This document shows, one piece after another, positions 18,802 to 26,788 of a DNA stretch of 64,000 bases. The stretch comes from Psychrobacillus sp. FSL H8-0483 (GTDB lineage Bacteria; Bacillota; Bacilli; Bacillales_A; Planococcaceae). The stretch's first letter is position 1; each line of letters opens with the position of its first letter. The DNA lies in NCBI RefSeq assembly GCF_038637725.1, contig NZ_CP152052.1, forward strand, positions 1,657,501-1,721,500, given 5' to 3'. The notes beneath the pieces were generated by a model. It saw nothing but the letters and a program-made list of their open reading frames with translations, did no database searches and was not told the origin of the DNA. The position numbers and the translations under genes were made by a program.

Positions 18802-18833
18802 AAAGGGCTGCCCTATAGTTAGGACAGCCTTTT
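18802..18833 (-). terminator. Terminator of katA
   Basis: On the minus strand AGGCTGTCCT pairs with AGGGCAGCCC (one mismatch) around a short loop, followed by TTTTTCTTTTT. It lies 14 nt beyond the catalase stop. Confidence 0.85.
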
Positions 18834-18846
18834 ATCATCATCGAAT

Positions 18847-20331
18847 TTAAGCCATTGCTGCTTCGATATTACCCCATGGAATATTCATTGCTTCAGCAAC
18901 GCCTTTTCCATAAGCTGGGTCAGCTTTGTAGCAGTGAATGATGTGTCGAACTTTAATAAATTCTTCTACACCATTCATATTACGAGCAGTATTTTCAAAC
19001 AATACTTGTTGTTGTTCTGGGCTCATCAGGTTGAAAAGTTTCCCTGGTTGTTCGAAATAGTTGTCATCGTCTTCACGGAAATCCCATTGAGTTGCTCCAC
19101 CATTGATTGGTAGTACAGGCTCTTTGTATTTCGGTTGTTCTTTCCATTGACCATAGCTATTAGGCTCATAAGGTAATGTTCCGCCTAAATTACCATCTGT
19201 ACGCATTGCACCATCTCTATGGAAAGAATGTACAGGACATTTAGGTTGGTTAACTGGAATTTGGTGATGGTTAACACCTACACGGTAGCGTGCTGCATCC
19301 GCGTATGAGAACAAACGACCTTGTAACATTCTGTCTGGAGAGAAGCTAATACCAGGAACAACATTTCCTGGTGAGAAAGCAGCTTGTTCTACTTCTGCAA
19401 AATAGTTTTCTGGATTACGGTTTAGTTCCCATTCTCCAACCTCGATAAGAGGGAAGTCTTCTTTATACCAAACTTTTGTTAAATCAAAAGGATTGTAAGG
19501 CATATTGTTTGCTTGTTCTTCAGTCATTACTTGGATGAACATTTTCCATTTAGGGAAGTTTCCATTTTCAATATTTTCATAAAGATCACGTTGGCTGCTT
19601 TCACGGTCTTGACCAACTAATACTTCCGCTTCTTGATCTGTTAAGTTTTCGATACCTTGTTGTGAGCGCATGTGGAATTTGACCCAAACACGTTCATTGT
19701 TTGCATTGATCATACTGAATGTATGACTACCGAACCCGTGCATTTTACGGTATGAACTTGGTAAGCCGCGATCACTCATTACGATTGTAATTTGGTGAAG
19801 TGCTTCTGGTAAAGAAGACCAGAAATCCCAATTGCTATTAGCGTTACGCATACCCGTACGTGGGTCACGTTTAATTGCATGGTTTAGGTCAGGGAATTGA
19901 AGTGGATCACGGAAGAAGAAGACTGGTGTGTTGTTACCAACTAAATCCCAGTTACCTTGTTCTGTATAAAAACGCATAGCAAATCCTCGAATATCACGTT
20001 CAGCATCAGCTGCTCCACGTTCACCAGCAACCGTTGAGAAACGAACGAACATATCCGTTTCTTTTCCAATTTCGGAGAAAATAGCAGCTGAAGTATATTG
20101 AGTAATATCATGCGTAACAGTGAATTTACCATACGCACCCGAACCTTTAGCGTGCATTCGACGTTCTGGAATTACTTCTCTATTAAAGTTTGCTAATTTT
20201 TCAAGTAACCATACATCTTGTAATAAAATTGGGCCTCTTGGTCCGGCAGATTGAGAGTTTTGGTTATCTACTACCGGTGCGCCAGCTGCAGTCGTCAATT
20301 GATTGTTATTGTTGTTTTGGTTTTCAGACAT
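18847..20331 (-). CDS. katA: Vegetative-type heme catalase KatA
   Basis: A 494-residue monofunctional small-subunit heme catalase that converts hydrogen peroxide to water and oxygen. Catalytic His60 (RRMHAKG), Asn133 (VGNNTP) and the heme-ligand Tyr343 ([12 protein letters not shown]) are all present. The first ~25 residues are an Asn/Gln-rich tail, variable in the family. AGGGGG precedes the ATG. A TATAAT -10 lies at 20375-20380 (minus strand), and an exact PerR-box match is upstream at 20423-20437, so induction by peroxide is likely. Confidence 0.96.
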   Translation of the reverse strand: MSENQNNNNNQLTTAAGAPVVDNQNSQSAGPRGPILLQDVWLLEKLANFNREVIPERRMHAKGSGAYGKFTVTHDITQYTSAAIFSEIGKETDMFVRFSTVAGERGAADAERDIRGFAMRFYTEQGNWDLVGNNTPVFFFRDPLQFPDLNHAIKRDPRTGMRNANSNWDFWSSLPEALHQITIVMSDRGLPSSYRKMHGFGSHTFSMINANNERVWVKFHMRSQQGIENLTDQEAEVLVGQDRESSQRDLYENIENGNFPKWKMFIQVMTEEQANNMPYNPFDLTKVWYKEDFPLIEVGEWELNRNPENYFAEVEQAAFSPGNVVPGISFSPDRMLQGRLFSYADAARYRVGVNHHQIPVNQPKCPVHSFHRDGAMRTDGNLGGTLPYEPNSYGQWKEQPKYKEPVLPINGGATQWDFREDDDNYFEQPGKLFNLMSPEQQQVLFENTARNMNGVEEFIKVRHIIHCYKADPAYGKGVAEAMNIPWGNIEAAMA

Positions 20332-20422
20332 TGACTATTTCCCCCTAGATTAGAATATTTATAATACAAGAATGATTATATCAATAAGTGAGAAATAATG
20401 CTAGAAATGAAGTGTGATGTTT

Positions 20423-20437
20423 TTATAATTATTATAA
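20423..20437 (-). promoter_or_regulatory. PerR box upstream of katA
   Basis: TTATAATTATTATAA is a perfect match to the Bacillus PerR consensus TTATAATnATTATAA. It lies about 92 nt upstream of the katA start and about 20 nt upstream of the presumed -35. Confidence 0.8.
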
Positions 20438-20497
20438 ACTGTACTGATCATTGACCGTAAATAAGTGCCTGAAAGTGTTGATATTACTAGATTTTTA

Positions 20498-21023
20498 TTA
20501 GGTCAGAAGGTCAAATAGAGTACTGTCTTTGTTTATTTCCTTAAACGAATAACCATTCTCAGTCATTCGAGAAATGATACCAGAATAATCCATACTGTTT
20601 TTTAATTTAATTCCAACTAAAGCCGGACCTCTTTCTTTATTATTTTTCTTTGTTTACTCAAATGTAGTGATATCATCGTCTGGTCCAAGTACCTTATCAA
20701 GAAAGGGGCATGAATATTTTGGTGACAATCCCCAGTTGTGCACAAGCATAAGCAACACCTTGTACATGGTTACCTGCGCTTGCACAAACGACCCCTTTTT
20801 CTCTTGCATAGTTCTCAATTGTTTTTATTTTGTAATAAGCACAACGTATTTTAAAGGAACGAACATGTTGCAGATCCTCTCGTTTAATGTAAATGGATGC
20901 TCCTTATTTTTCAGATAAATATTCGTTTTTTTGTAATGGTGTATGGACAACCACGTCTTTTAAAAACTGATGTGCTATAAGCACGTTTTCTACTTGAACG
21001 GTTTTCTTATCTGTTGCTTGCAT
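20498..21023 (-). pseudogene. ilvA: ilvA (threonine dehydratase) remnant with internal deletion
   Basis: On the minus strand the first frame reads an IlvA N-terminus: HTPLQKNEYLSEK, a TAA stop, then GASIYIKREDLQ, the PLP-lysine segment RSFKIR, and ASAGNHVQGVAYACAQLG up to IFMPLS and a stop. About 260 codons are then missing. The end (20498 to about 20640) resumes as the C-terminal regulatory tail, ERGPALVGIKLKNS...INKDSTLFDLL. The gene is about 526 nt instead of about 1260. One nonsense codon plus a large deletion make it non-functional. GGAGG still precedes the old start region. Confidence 0.85.
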
Positions 21024-21176
21024 AATTTTAATGCCAACCTCCAATTTTTAATGAAACATTAGTGTATTTTAACACACTACAGTACTGCAACTCTACAAAT
21101 CTTTTTTGATAATTTGAAATTTTGTAACTATTTAATTAGGAATTAATTCTACTCTCGTCCATAAACCTAAAGATAT

Positions 21177-21223
21177 GTTACAGGGTTGTTACGAGTGCCA
21201 GGCACCAGTAACAACTCTGTAAC
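21177..21223. repeat. Long hairpin around GTGCCAGGCAC
   Basis: Bases 21177-21192 pair with 21208-21223 (15 of 16), with the palindrome GTGCCAGGCAC at 21195-21205 in the loop. No T-run follows. The GTTAC-n-AGTGCCAGGCACC core recurs at 43640-43658. The rest of 21024-21344 is AT-rich, with no gene. Confidence 0.7.
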
Positions 21224-21344
21224 TTAAACATCCGTAAGCATATTTTATAAACTTAGTTGCATACTAACGAACGTGATAATTTGCAGAGAATTCGCTTTGC
21301 AGAATACTACATATATCGATGGAACAGAAAGAGGAGATATATAA

Positions 21345-21893
21345 ATGGCAATTAAAGTAGCAGCAATTATCGGTAGTAACAGAAAAGAATCATACAATTT
21401 AAAACTTGTGGATTTTATGAAAAAGCGGTATGTTGATCAATTAGATATTAATATCATATCCATTAATGAAGTGGAAATGTTCAGTGTAGATATTGAAAAT
21501 AATCCTCCAAAAGGTGCAATGGACTTTAAGTTGCAAGTACGTAATGCAGAAGCAGTTTTATTTGCAGTACCTGAATATAACTTCTCTATTCCAGGGGTAT
21601 TAAAAAATGCAACGGACTGGTTATCTCGAAGTGGAAATGACTTAGTAGGAAAACCAACATTTATCGTAGGTTCTTCTATGGGAGTATTAGGAAGCGTGCG
21701 TGCACAAATCCATTTAAGAGAAATCATCACGAACCCAGCATTACAACCAAAACTACTTCCAGGAAACGAAGTATATATTGGTGCAATTCATACAAAAATG
21801 AATGAACAAAATGAGATTACAGATGAAGGCACAGTTACTTTCTTAGATCAAGTAGTAACCAACTTTGTCGATTTTTACAACAACGCAAAATAA
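21345..21893 (+). CDS. NADPH-dependent FMN reductase family protein
   Basis: A 182-residue flavodoxin-fold oxidoreductase of the NADPH-dependent FMN reductase/azoreductase group, which uses FMN to reduce flavins, quinones, azo dyes or chromate. The FMN phosphate loop GSNRKESYN (about 10-18) and the PEYNFSIPGVLKNATDW segment (about 75-91) are characteristic. AGAGGAG precedes the ATG. It is monocistronic, with its own terminator. The physiological substrate cannot be read from sequence. Confidence 0.88.
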   Translation: MAIKVAAIIGSNRKESYNLKLVDFMKKRYVDQLDINIISINEVEMFSVDIENNPPKGAMDFKLQVRNAEAVLFAVPEYNFSIPGVLKNATDWLSRSGNDLVGKPTFIVGSSMGVLGSVRAQIHLREIITNPALQPKLLPGNEVYIGAIHTKMNEQNEITDEGTVTFLDQVVTNFVDFYNNAK

Positions 21894-21899
21894 TCACTA

Positions 21900-21950
21900 A
21901 ACAAACATGAAAAACGTGAATTTCACGATTTCCATGTTTGTTTTATTTTT
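21900..21950 (+). terminator. Terminator of the FMN reductase gene
   Basis: AACAAACATG (21900-21909) pairs with CATGTTTGTT (21933-21942), with an inner CGTGAA/TTCACG stem and a T-rich tail. Just after it, 21954-21973 holds a separate perfect 20-bp palindrome, GCGAATGTTTAAACATTCGC. Confidence 0.85.
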
Positions 21951-22070
21951 CGCGAATGTTTAAACATTCGCAATAGTTTCTGTGCTATGCACAAAAATGT
22001 TATAGATGGTTTGATTTTTTGGGTGTATAGTAAAATCAGAGATTTGTTTTATTTTGGAAGGGAAGTTGTA

Positions 22071-22964
22071 ATGTTGGGTAAGCTTGTCACGAAGTCAAAT
22101 ATTGCACTTTTAGGTTTAATTTTGATATGGGGTGCCAGTTGGCCAATCTATAAATTGGCATTACCATATACTCCTCCATTATTGTTTGCAGGAATGCGCG
22201 CAACGATTGGTGGGCTTTTATTAGGAATCCTGTTATGGAAGAGGCGAGATCTAATAAAATGGTGGAAAAATTGGAGATTATATTGTATTTCTGCTTTATT
22301 TAATACGATTCTATTTTTTGGCATACAGACAATTGGTCTAAATTATTTACCTGGAGGGTTGTTTTCCGTTCTCGTCTATTTTCAACCAGTGTTACTAGGA
22401 TTGTTTGCATGGATCTGGTTAGGTGAGATTATGACTCCTATCAAAATAACTGGTTTACTTTTGGGGTTCATTGGAATTTTCATAGTTAGTTTAGATGGAT
22501 TAACCTATCATGTATCGATCATTGGAGTCGTTCTTGGTTTGATTACTGCAGTATGTTGGGCATTTGGGGTGATCTACGTAAAACGAGTAAGCAATCAAGT
22601 AGATGCTTTTTGGATGGTTTCCTTACAATGTATAATCGGTGGGTTAGTTTTATTAGGGACAGGCACGCTCTTTGAAAGTTGGGCGGTTATTCAATGGAAT
22701 AGTACTTACTTGTTTGGATTAAGTTATGGTGGCATTTTTGGAATTCCATTAGCCTATATTATATATTACAAACTGATAAATGAAGGGGAGGCAAGTAAAG
22801 TAGGTTCCTTCACTTTTCTCGTACCTATTATTGCTGTCTTTATAGGAGTTGCTTTTTTAGACGAACCAATTACTCAATTGCTCATCATTGGATTAGTATT
22901 GGTGGGTATAAGTATTTTTCTAGTAAATTATCGAAGTAAAAAGAAGCTTATTAAATATAAATAA
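22071..22964 (+). CDS. EamA-family (DMT) transporter
   Basis: A 297-residue membrane protein with about ten helices and two EamA repeats (about 8-140 and 152-287), in the drug/metabolite exporter superfamily. Members often export amino acids or metabolites. The first helix has the family's WGASWPIYKLAL pattern. The ATG at 22071 was chosen because GAAGGGAAG lies just upstream; the frame is open from 21987 without a site. An IclR regulator follows after 26 nt, suggesting co-regulation. The substrate is unknown. Confidence 0.88.
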   Translation: MLGKLVTKSNIALLGLILIWGASWPIYKLALPYTPPLLFAGMRATIGGLLLGILLWKRRDLIKWWKNWRLYCISALFNTILFFGIQTIGLNYLPGGLFSVLVYFQPVLLGLFAWIWLGEIMTPIKITGLLLGFIGIFIVSLDGLTYHVSIIGVVLGLITAVCWAFGVIYVKRVSNQVDAFWMVSLQCIIGGLVLLGTGTLFESWAVIQWNSTYLFGLSYGGIFGIPLAYIIYYKLINEGEASKVGSFTFLVPIIAVFIGVAFLDEPITQLLIIGLVLVGISIFLVNYRSKKKLIKYK

Positions 22965-22990
22965 GATTAATAGTACACGAAGGAGATTTT

Positions 22991-23740
22991 ATGAAAAACA
23001 AAACAGTTGTTCGTTCTATGGATATTCTAAACTTATTTATTAATCATGATGCTTTGACATTTCAAGAAATCATTGAACTATCGATGATTCCTAAAACATC
23101 GGTTTATAGAATGTTATTAACATTAGAGGAAATGGGTTTTGTCGAAAAAGGAAATGATTCTAAATACCGTTTAGGACTCCTGTTTCTGACTTATGGAAAT
23201 CTGGTATCTACTAGGCTTGATATTCGACAGATTGCTTATCCAATTATGCAAGATTTACATAAAGAGTTAAAAGAAGCGATTAATTTAATTGTCAAACAAG
23301 GGGAAGAAGCAATATATATAGAAAAAGTGGATGTTTTTCAAAAAGTTCGATTATATACTGCAATTGGAAGAAGGAGCCCATTATATACTGGGGCGTGTTC
23401 ACGCGTTATTTTATCCTTTTTACAAGATGATGAAATTGAGTCTTATTTAGACCAAGTTGAACTAAAATCATTCGCTTTAGGGACGATTACGGATAAAGAA
23501 ACACTTAAAGAGAGTATTAGAAATGCAAGAAGAGATGGCTATACAATTAGTCATTCAGAATTAGAGAATCATACGTCAGCGATTGCTGCTCCTATTTTCA
23601 ATCATAAAGGTCAAGTCGTAGGCGGAATAAGTATAGCTGGTATTGAAGCAAATTATCAAAATGAAAACATAGTAATTTTTGCTAATAAAGCGACTGAAGC
23701 GGCAAATGAGATTTCCAAAAGACTAGGCTACAATAAATGA
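22991..23740 (+). CDS. IclR-family transcriptional regulator (KipR-like position)
   Basis: A 249-residue IclR regulator with an N-terminal winged helix-turn-helix (about 8-60) and a C-terminal effector domain (about 75-245), including the conserved GxxSIAG segment near 220. GAAGGAG precedes the ATG. The gene faces the pxpC/kipA end. In B. subtilis the IclR-family kipR adjoins kipA, so this may be its counterpart, separated from kipA by one R1 repeat and now paired with an EamA exporter. Target genes are not shown by sequence. Confidence 0.85.
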   Translation: MKNKTVVRSMDILNLFINHDALTFQEIIELSMIPKTSVYRMLLTLEEMGFVEKGNDSKYRLGLLFLTYGNLVSTRLDIRQIAYPIMQDLHKELKEAINLIVKQGEEAIYIEKVDVFQKVRLYTAIGRRSPLYTGACSRVILSFLQDDEIESYLDQVELKSFALGTITDKETLKESIRNARRDGYTISHSELENHTSAIAAPIFNHKGQVVGGISIAGIEANYQNENIVIFANKATEAANEISKRLGYNK

Positions 23741-23742
23741 GT

Positions 23743-24038
23743 AAAAAGGGGCTGTCCGATAAGCCCATAAATTGAAGCAGGTGTAGAAAAAAGAGTCTTT
23801 TTCTACACCTGCTTTTTGTATACTTTTTATTAAAATTACTATTCTTTGTAGGCAATTGATTGTAGTGGAAGACGGCGACTCCAGCGGGAATAGCGTGAGC
23901 TGAAGGCCCCGCAGGAGCAAAAGCGACGAGGAGACTGAAGCCATGCCCGCGGAAAGCGTCCGTCTGGAACGGAAATCAATACATTGGAGAAGGGACCATC
24001 TCTCAGTCACTATATGACTTCAAGGACAGCCCCTTTTT
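23743..24038. repeat. R1 repeat, complete copy
   Basis: A 296-bp element with inverted ends (AAAAAGGGGCTGTCC and GGACAGCCCCTTTTT). It has an internal 15-bp stem at about 23777-23813, then a GC-rich block of about 130 bp (CGACTCCAGCGGGAATAGCG...CGCGGAAAGCGTCCGTCTGG), then CCATCTCTCAGTCAC near the right end. It has no credible reading frame. It separates the IclR gene from the converging pxpC. Confidence 0.9.
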
Positions 24039-24044
24039 CTGTGA

Positions 24045-25031
24045 CTAATTAAACACTTTATATTGTATCGCTGTTTTAATTTTATTAATGAGTTGCTCGT
24101 TCTTCAATAAAATCTTTTCTGCTTCCTCCAGTGTTACTTCATTGAAATTAATAGTAGCAGTTGGTTGAATCTGTGCCAGACTCGGTAAGTCTGCAGAAAT
24201 TACTTGTGCTATTTTGGGATAACCTCCAGTAGTTTGTCTGTCAGCCATTAAAATAATAGGTTTTCCACTTGGAGGTATCTGTATTGTGCCAAAAGTTACA
24301 CCTTCGGAAAGTAGCTCGAAATCCTCTGAGAGTGAAATTGGAGGACCTTCTAAGCGATAACCCATGCGGTCGGATTGAACAGTGATGGAATAGGGTTTTT
24401 CTAAAAAAGTACCTTGACTTTCTTTATCAAAACGATGAAATTCCGTACCTTTTAAAACTCTAACTGTTTTGTTCTGGTTGAAATTAACTAGTTCATTGAA
24501 ATTAATAGACCAAGTAATATTATTTTCTTCTAATTGTCGTACCAGTTCCTTACTTACACTATTTGCTTCTCCAATTGGTAAGGTGTCTCCTTTTTGTAGT
24601 GCTCTTCCTTCAAATCCACCAATATTCGCGCGAATATATGTACTTTTGCTTCCCATTATTTTAGGAATATCAATTCCTCCAGCGAAAGCAACATAAGCCC
24701 TACTTCCTTTAATAGCAGAATTGAATTTTAAAATAGATTCTTTCTTTATAAGCACTGGGCGCCATAACGGAGCGATAATACCATCAATAGTAGCAAGAAA
24801 ATCTCCGCCAGTAATAGCAATTAAAGTATCTTCTTCGAATTGAAGGGTTGTGCCATATAAAGTTATTTCAAGAGCTCCTTCATTTTCGTTATTACCAACT
24901 AATAGATTTGCAAGTCTTAATGAATAACTATCCATTGCTCCACTAACGATGACTCCATACTTTTGTGAACCATATCTCCCTATATCTTGAATGGTTGTTA
25001 GTAAACCTGGATGAAGAACTTTTACACTCAT
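24045..25031 (-). CDS. pxpC: 5-oxoprolinase subunit PxpC (KipA)
   Basis: A 328-residue subunit of the ATP-dependent 5-oxoprolinase PxpABC, which hydrolyses 5-oxoproline to glutamate. It belongs to the KipA/allophanate hydrolase subunit 2 family, with the N-terminal GLLTTIQDIGRYGSQKYGV signature and later QSDRMGYRLEGP and DRQTTGGYPKIA. Its start overlaps the PxpB stop by 4 nt (ATGA type), so the two are translationally coupled. In B. subtilis the homologue also antagonises the sporulation-kinase inhibitor KipI. Confidence 0.93.
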   Translation of the reverse strand: MSVKVLHPGLLTTIQDIGRYGSQKYGVIVSGAMDSYSLRLANLLVGNNENEGALEITLYGTTLQFEEDTLIAITGGDFLATIDGIIAPLWRPVLIKKESILKFNSAIKGSRAYVAFAGGIDIPKIMGSKSTYIRANIGGFEGRALQKGDTLPIGEANSVSKELVRQLEENNITWSINFNELVNFNQNKTVRVLKGTEFHRFDKESQGTFLEKPYSITVQSDRMGYRLEGPPISLSEDFELLSEGVTFGTIQIPPSGKPIILMADRQTTGGYPKIAQVISADLPSLAQIQPTATINFNEVTLEEAEKILLKNEQLINKIKTAIQYKVFN

Positions 25032-25756
25032 AGCTTCATCTCCTTATAATTTAGATATTCACTAGGAGAAATTGGTACAAATCGAATTCTATCCCCTGCC
25101 TGTAGTAAAGAGGGAGGACTCATTTGTGGTAAAAACAAGTTTTGGGGTGTACGTCCGATAATTTGCCAACCTCCAGGAGTTTCTAGTGAATATATACCCG
25201 TTTGTTTTCCAGCAATTCCTACTGAACCTGGTTTGATAGATAGTCTCGGCGTTTCTTTTCGAGGTGTTGCTATTCGTGGATCCATTCCACCCATAAATGG
25301 AAACCCAGGTGCAAAACCAAGCATATAAACTAAACAGTCACTTTCCGAATGAATTCGAATGACATCTTCTTGAGTCATGTTGTGATACGCAGCAACAAAT
25401 TCTAAATCAGGACCAAATTCTCCTCCGTAACAAACTGGTATGGAAACAAGTCGTGGACTATTACTTTTATCGATTTTGATTTGTTGTACTAAATGATTTA
25501 TTCGTGTACATACCTTTTCGAAAGCAGTTACTGTACCTTTTATCGAAGAATGTACAGTATATGGATTGTAATAAACGGTAATATTGTTGTAAGCAGGGAC
25601 AAATTCAATAAGTCCATCAAAAGGATGATCAGTTAGGAGCGCTGAAAGATTTTTAACTTTTTCATGAATAGTCGGATCTATTCCTTCACCGAGCTGTACG
25701 ATTAACGCAGAATCTCCCAATGGTTTAATGTTGGTTTCTATATTTTGAATGGGCAT
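25028..25756 (-). CDS. pxpB: 5-oxoprolinase subunit PxpB (KipI)
   Basis: A 242-residue PxpB/KipI protein (allophanate hydrolase subunit 1 family), partner of PxpC in 5-oxoproline cleavage. Family motifs seen are GDSALIVQLGEGID near residue 14, GFAPGFPFMGG near 150 and the TPGGWQIIGRTP segment near 195. The B. subtilis homologue KipI inhibits sporulation kinase KinA. It is the first gene of the minus-strand pair and is divergent from pxpA across a 258-nt promoter region. Confidence 0.93.
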   Translation of the reverse strand: MPIQNIETNIKPLGDSALIVQLGEGIDPTIHEKVKNLSALLTDHPFDGLIEFVPAYNNITVYYNPYTVHSSIKGTVTAFEKVCTRINHLVQQIKIDKSNSPRLVSIPVCYGGEFGPDLEFVAAYHNMTQEDVIRIHSESDCLVYMLGFAPGFPFMGGMDPRIATPRKETPRLSIKPGSVGIAGKQTGIYSLETPGGWQIIGRTPQNLFLPQMSPPSLLQAGDRIRFVPISPSEYLNYKEMKL

Positions 25757-25810
25757 ACTGACAGCTCCTTAGTTTCGAATTGCGGTACATCAGTTCTTAA
25801 AAATGGATTA

Positions 25811-25825
25811 TAACAATTATTATAA
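25811..25825. promoter_or_regulatory. Fur/PerR-like palindrome between pxpB and pxpA
   Basis: TAACAATTATTATAA matches the PerR consensus at all but two positions and sits in the divergent pxpB/pxpA promoter region. The region is very AT-rich, so chance similarity is a real alternative. Confidence 0.25.
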
Positions 25826-26014
25826 TTCTGTAAATACAAAATACAAGTGGAAATTATTTTATCACTCTAAAAAAAACAATCGTACAATAATGTCTATTCA
25901 GAAAAATGTAATTGTGATAAACTTTAATCTAAGTTTCAAAACTTAGGTTTCATAATTCGGAACTAAGTGTGTAAGGAACAAATTTTCTTTTTTATATCTA
26001 TTGGAGGGGATGAA

Positions 26015-26776
26015 ATGTTTCGAGTTGATTTAAATTGTGACCTAGGGGAAAGTTTTGGCAGGTATAAACTCGGAGAACAAAAGGAGATATTGAAATATGT
26101 TACATCTGCGAATGTAGCATGTGGGTTTCATGCTGGAGATCCAAGTGTAATGCGAGAAACTGTAAAGTTAGCAATCGAGAACGGTGTTAAAATAGGTGCA
26201 CATCCAGGATTGCCTGATTTAAATGGATTCGGTCGAAGAGAGATGAAAATCACTCCTCAAGAAGGATACGACATCGTTGTTTATCAAATAGGTGCTTTAA
26301 ACGGATTTTTGGCGACTTTTGGAGAGCAAATGCAACATGTTAAACCACATGGCGCTCTGTATAATATGGCGGCAAAAGATTCTGAGCTCGCACATGCAAT
26401 AGCCCAAGCTGTTTACGACATTTCACCTTCATTAGTATTGTTTGGTTTAGCAGGTAGCGAACTAACAACTGCTGGTGAGAGCATTGGTTTACGCACAGCT
26501 CATGAGGTGTTTGCAGATCGTACATATCAGTCAGATGGATCATTAACTTCACGTCAACAAAGTGATTCACTTATTACAGATACGAACAAATCCGTTGCAC
26601 AAGTAGTGAGAATGGTAACAGAAGGAAAAGTAATTTCTCAACAAAATACAGAAGTAAAGATGAAAGCGGATACAATTTGCATTCATGGGGATGGAGAAAG
26701 CGCTGTATCGTTCGCAAAATATATTAAAGAAACTTTGGAGAGTAACGATATTGTAATTTCCGCATCGTTTAAATAA
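26015..26776 (+). CDS. pxpA: 5-oxoprolinase subunit PxpA (LamB/YcsF family)
   Basis: A 253-residue LamB/YcsF-family subunit of 5-oxoprolinase. Typical motifs are [11 protein letters not shown] at 4-14, [12 protein letters not shown] near 35-46, [15 protein letters not shown] near 60-74, [10 protein letters not shown] near 110, and [14 protein letters not shown]. The start at 26015 follows GGAGGGG by 6 nt; an upstream GTG at 25967 is less likely. It heads a three-gene unit with an NRAMP-like carrier and YcsI, the same order as B. subtilis ycsF-ycsG-ycsI. Confidence 0.94.
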   Translation: MFRVDLNCDLGESFGRYKLGEQKEILKYVTSANVACGFHAGDPSVMRETVKLAIENGVKIGAHPGLPDLNGFGRREMKITPQEGYDIVVYQIGALNGFLATFGEQMQHVKPHGALYNMAAKDSELAHAIAQAVYDISPSLVLFGLAGSELTTAGESIGLRTAHEVFADRTYQSDGSLTSRQQSDSLITDTNKSVAQVVRMVTEGKVISQQNTEVKMKADTICIHGDGESAVSFAKYIKETLESNDIVISASFK

Positions 26777-26788
26777 GGGGGAGTTTGT

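Noticed and set aside
20667-20918. Plus-strand 83-codon frame
   Set aside because: It is antisense to the ilvA remnant, whose protein similarity is clear on the minus strand.
23723-24010. Frames with a Leu/Ser-rich product inside R1 (also 49383-49604)
   Set aside because: The frames come from the GC-rich block. They are not conserved in all copies and have no start signals.
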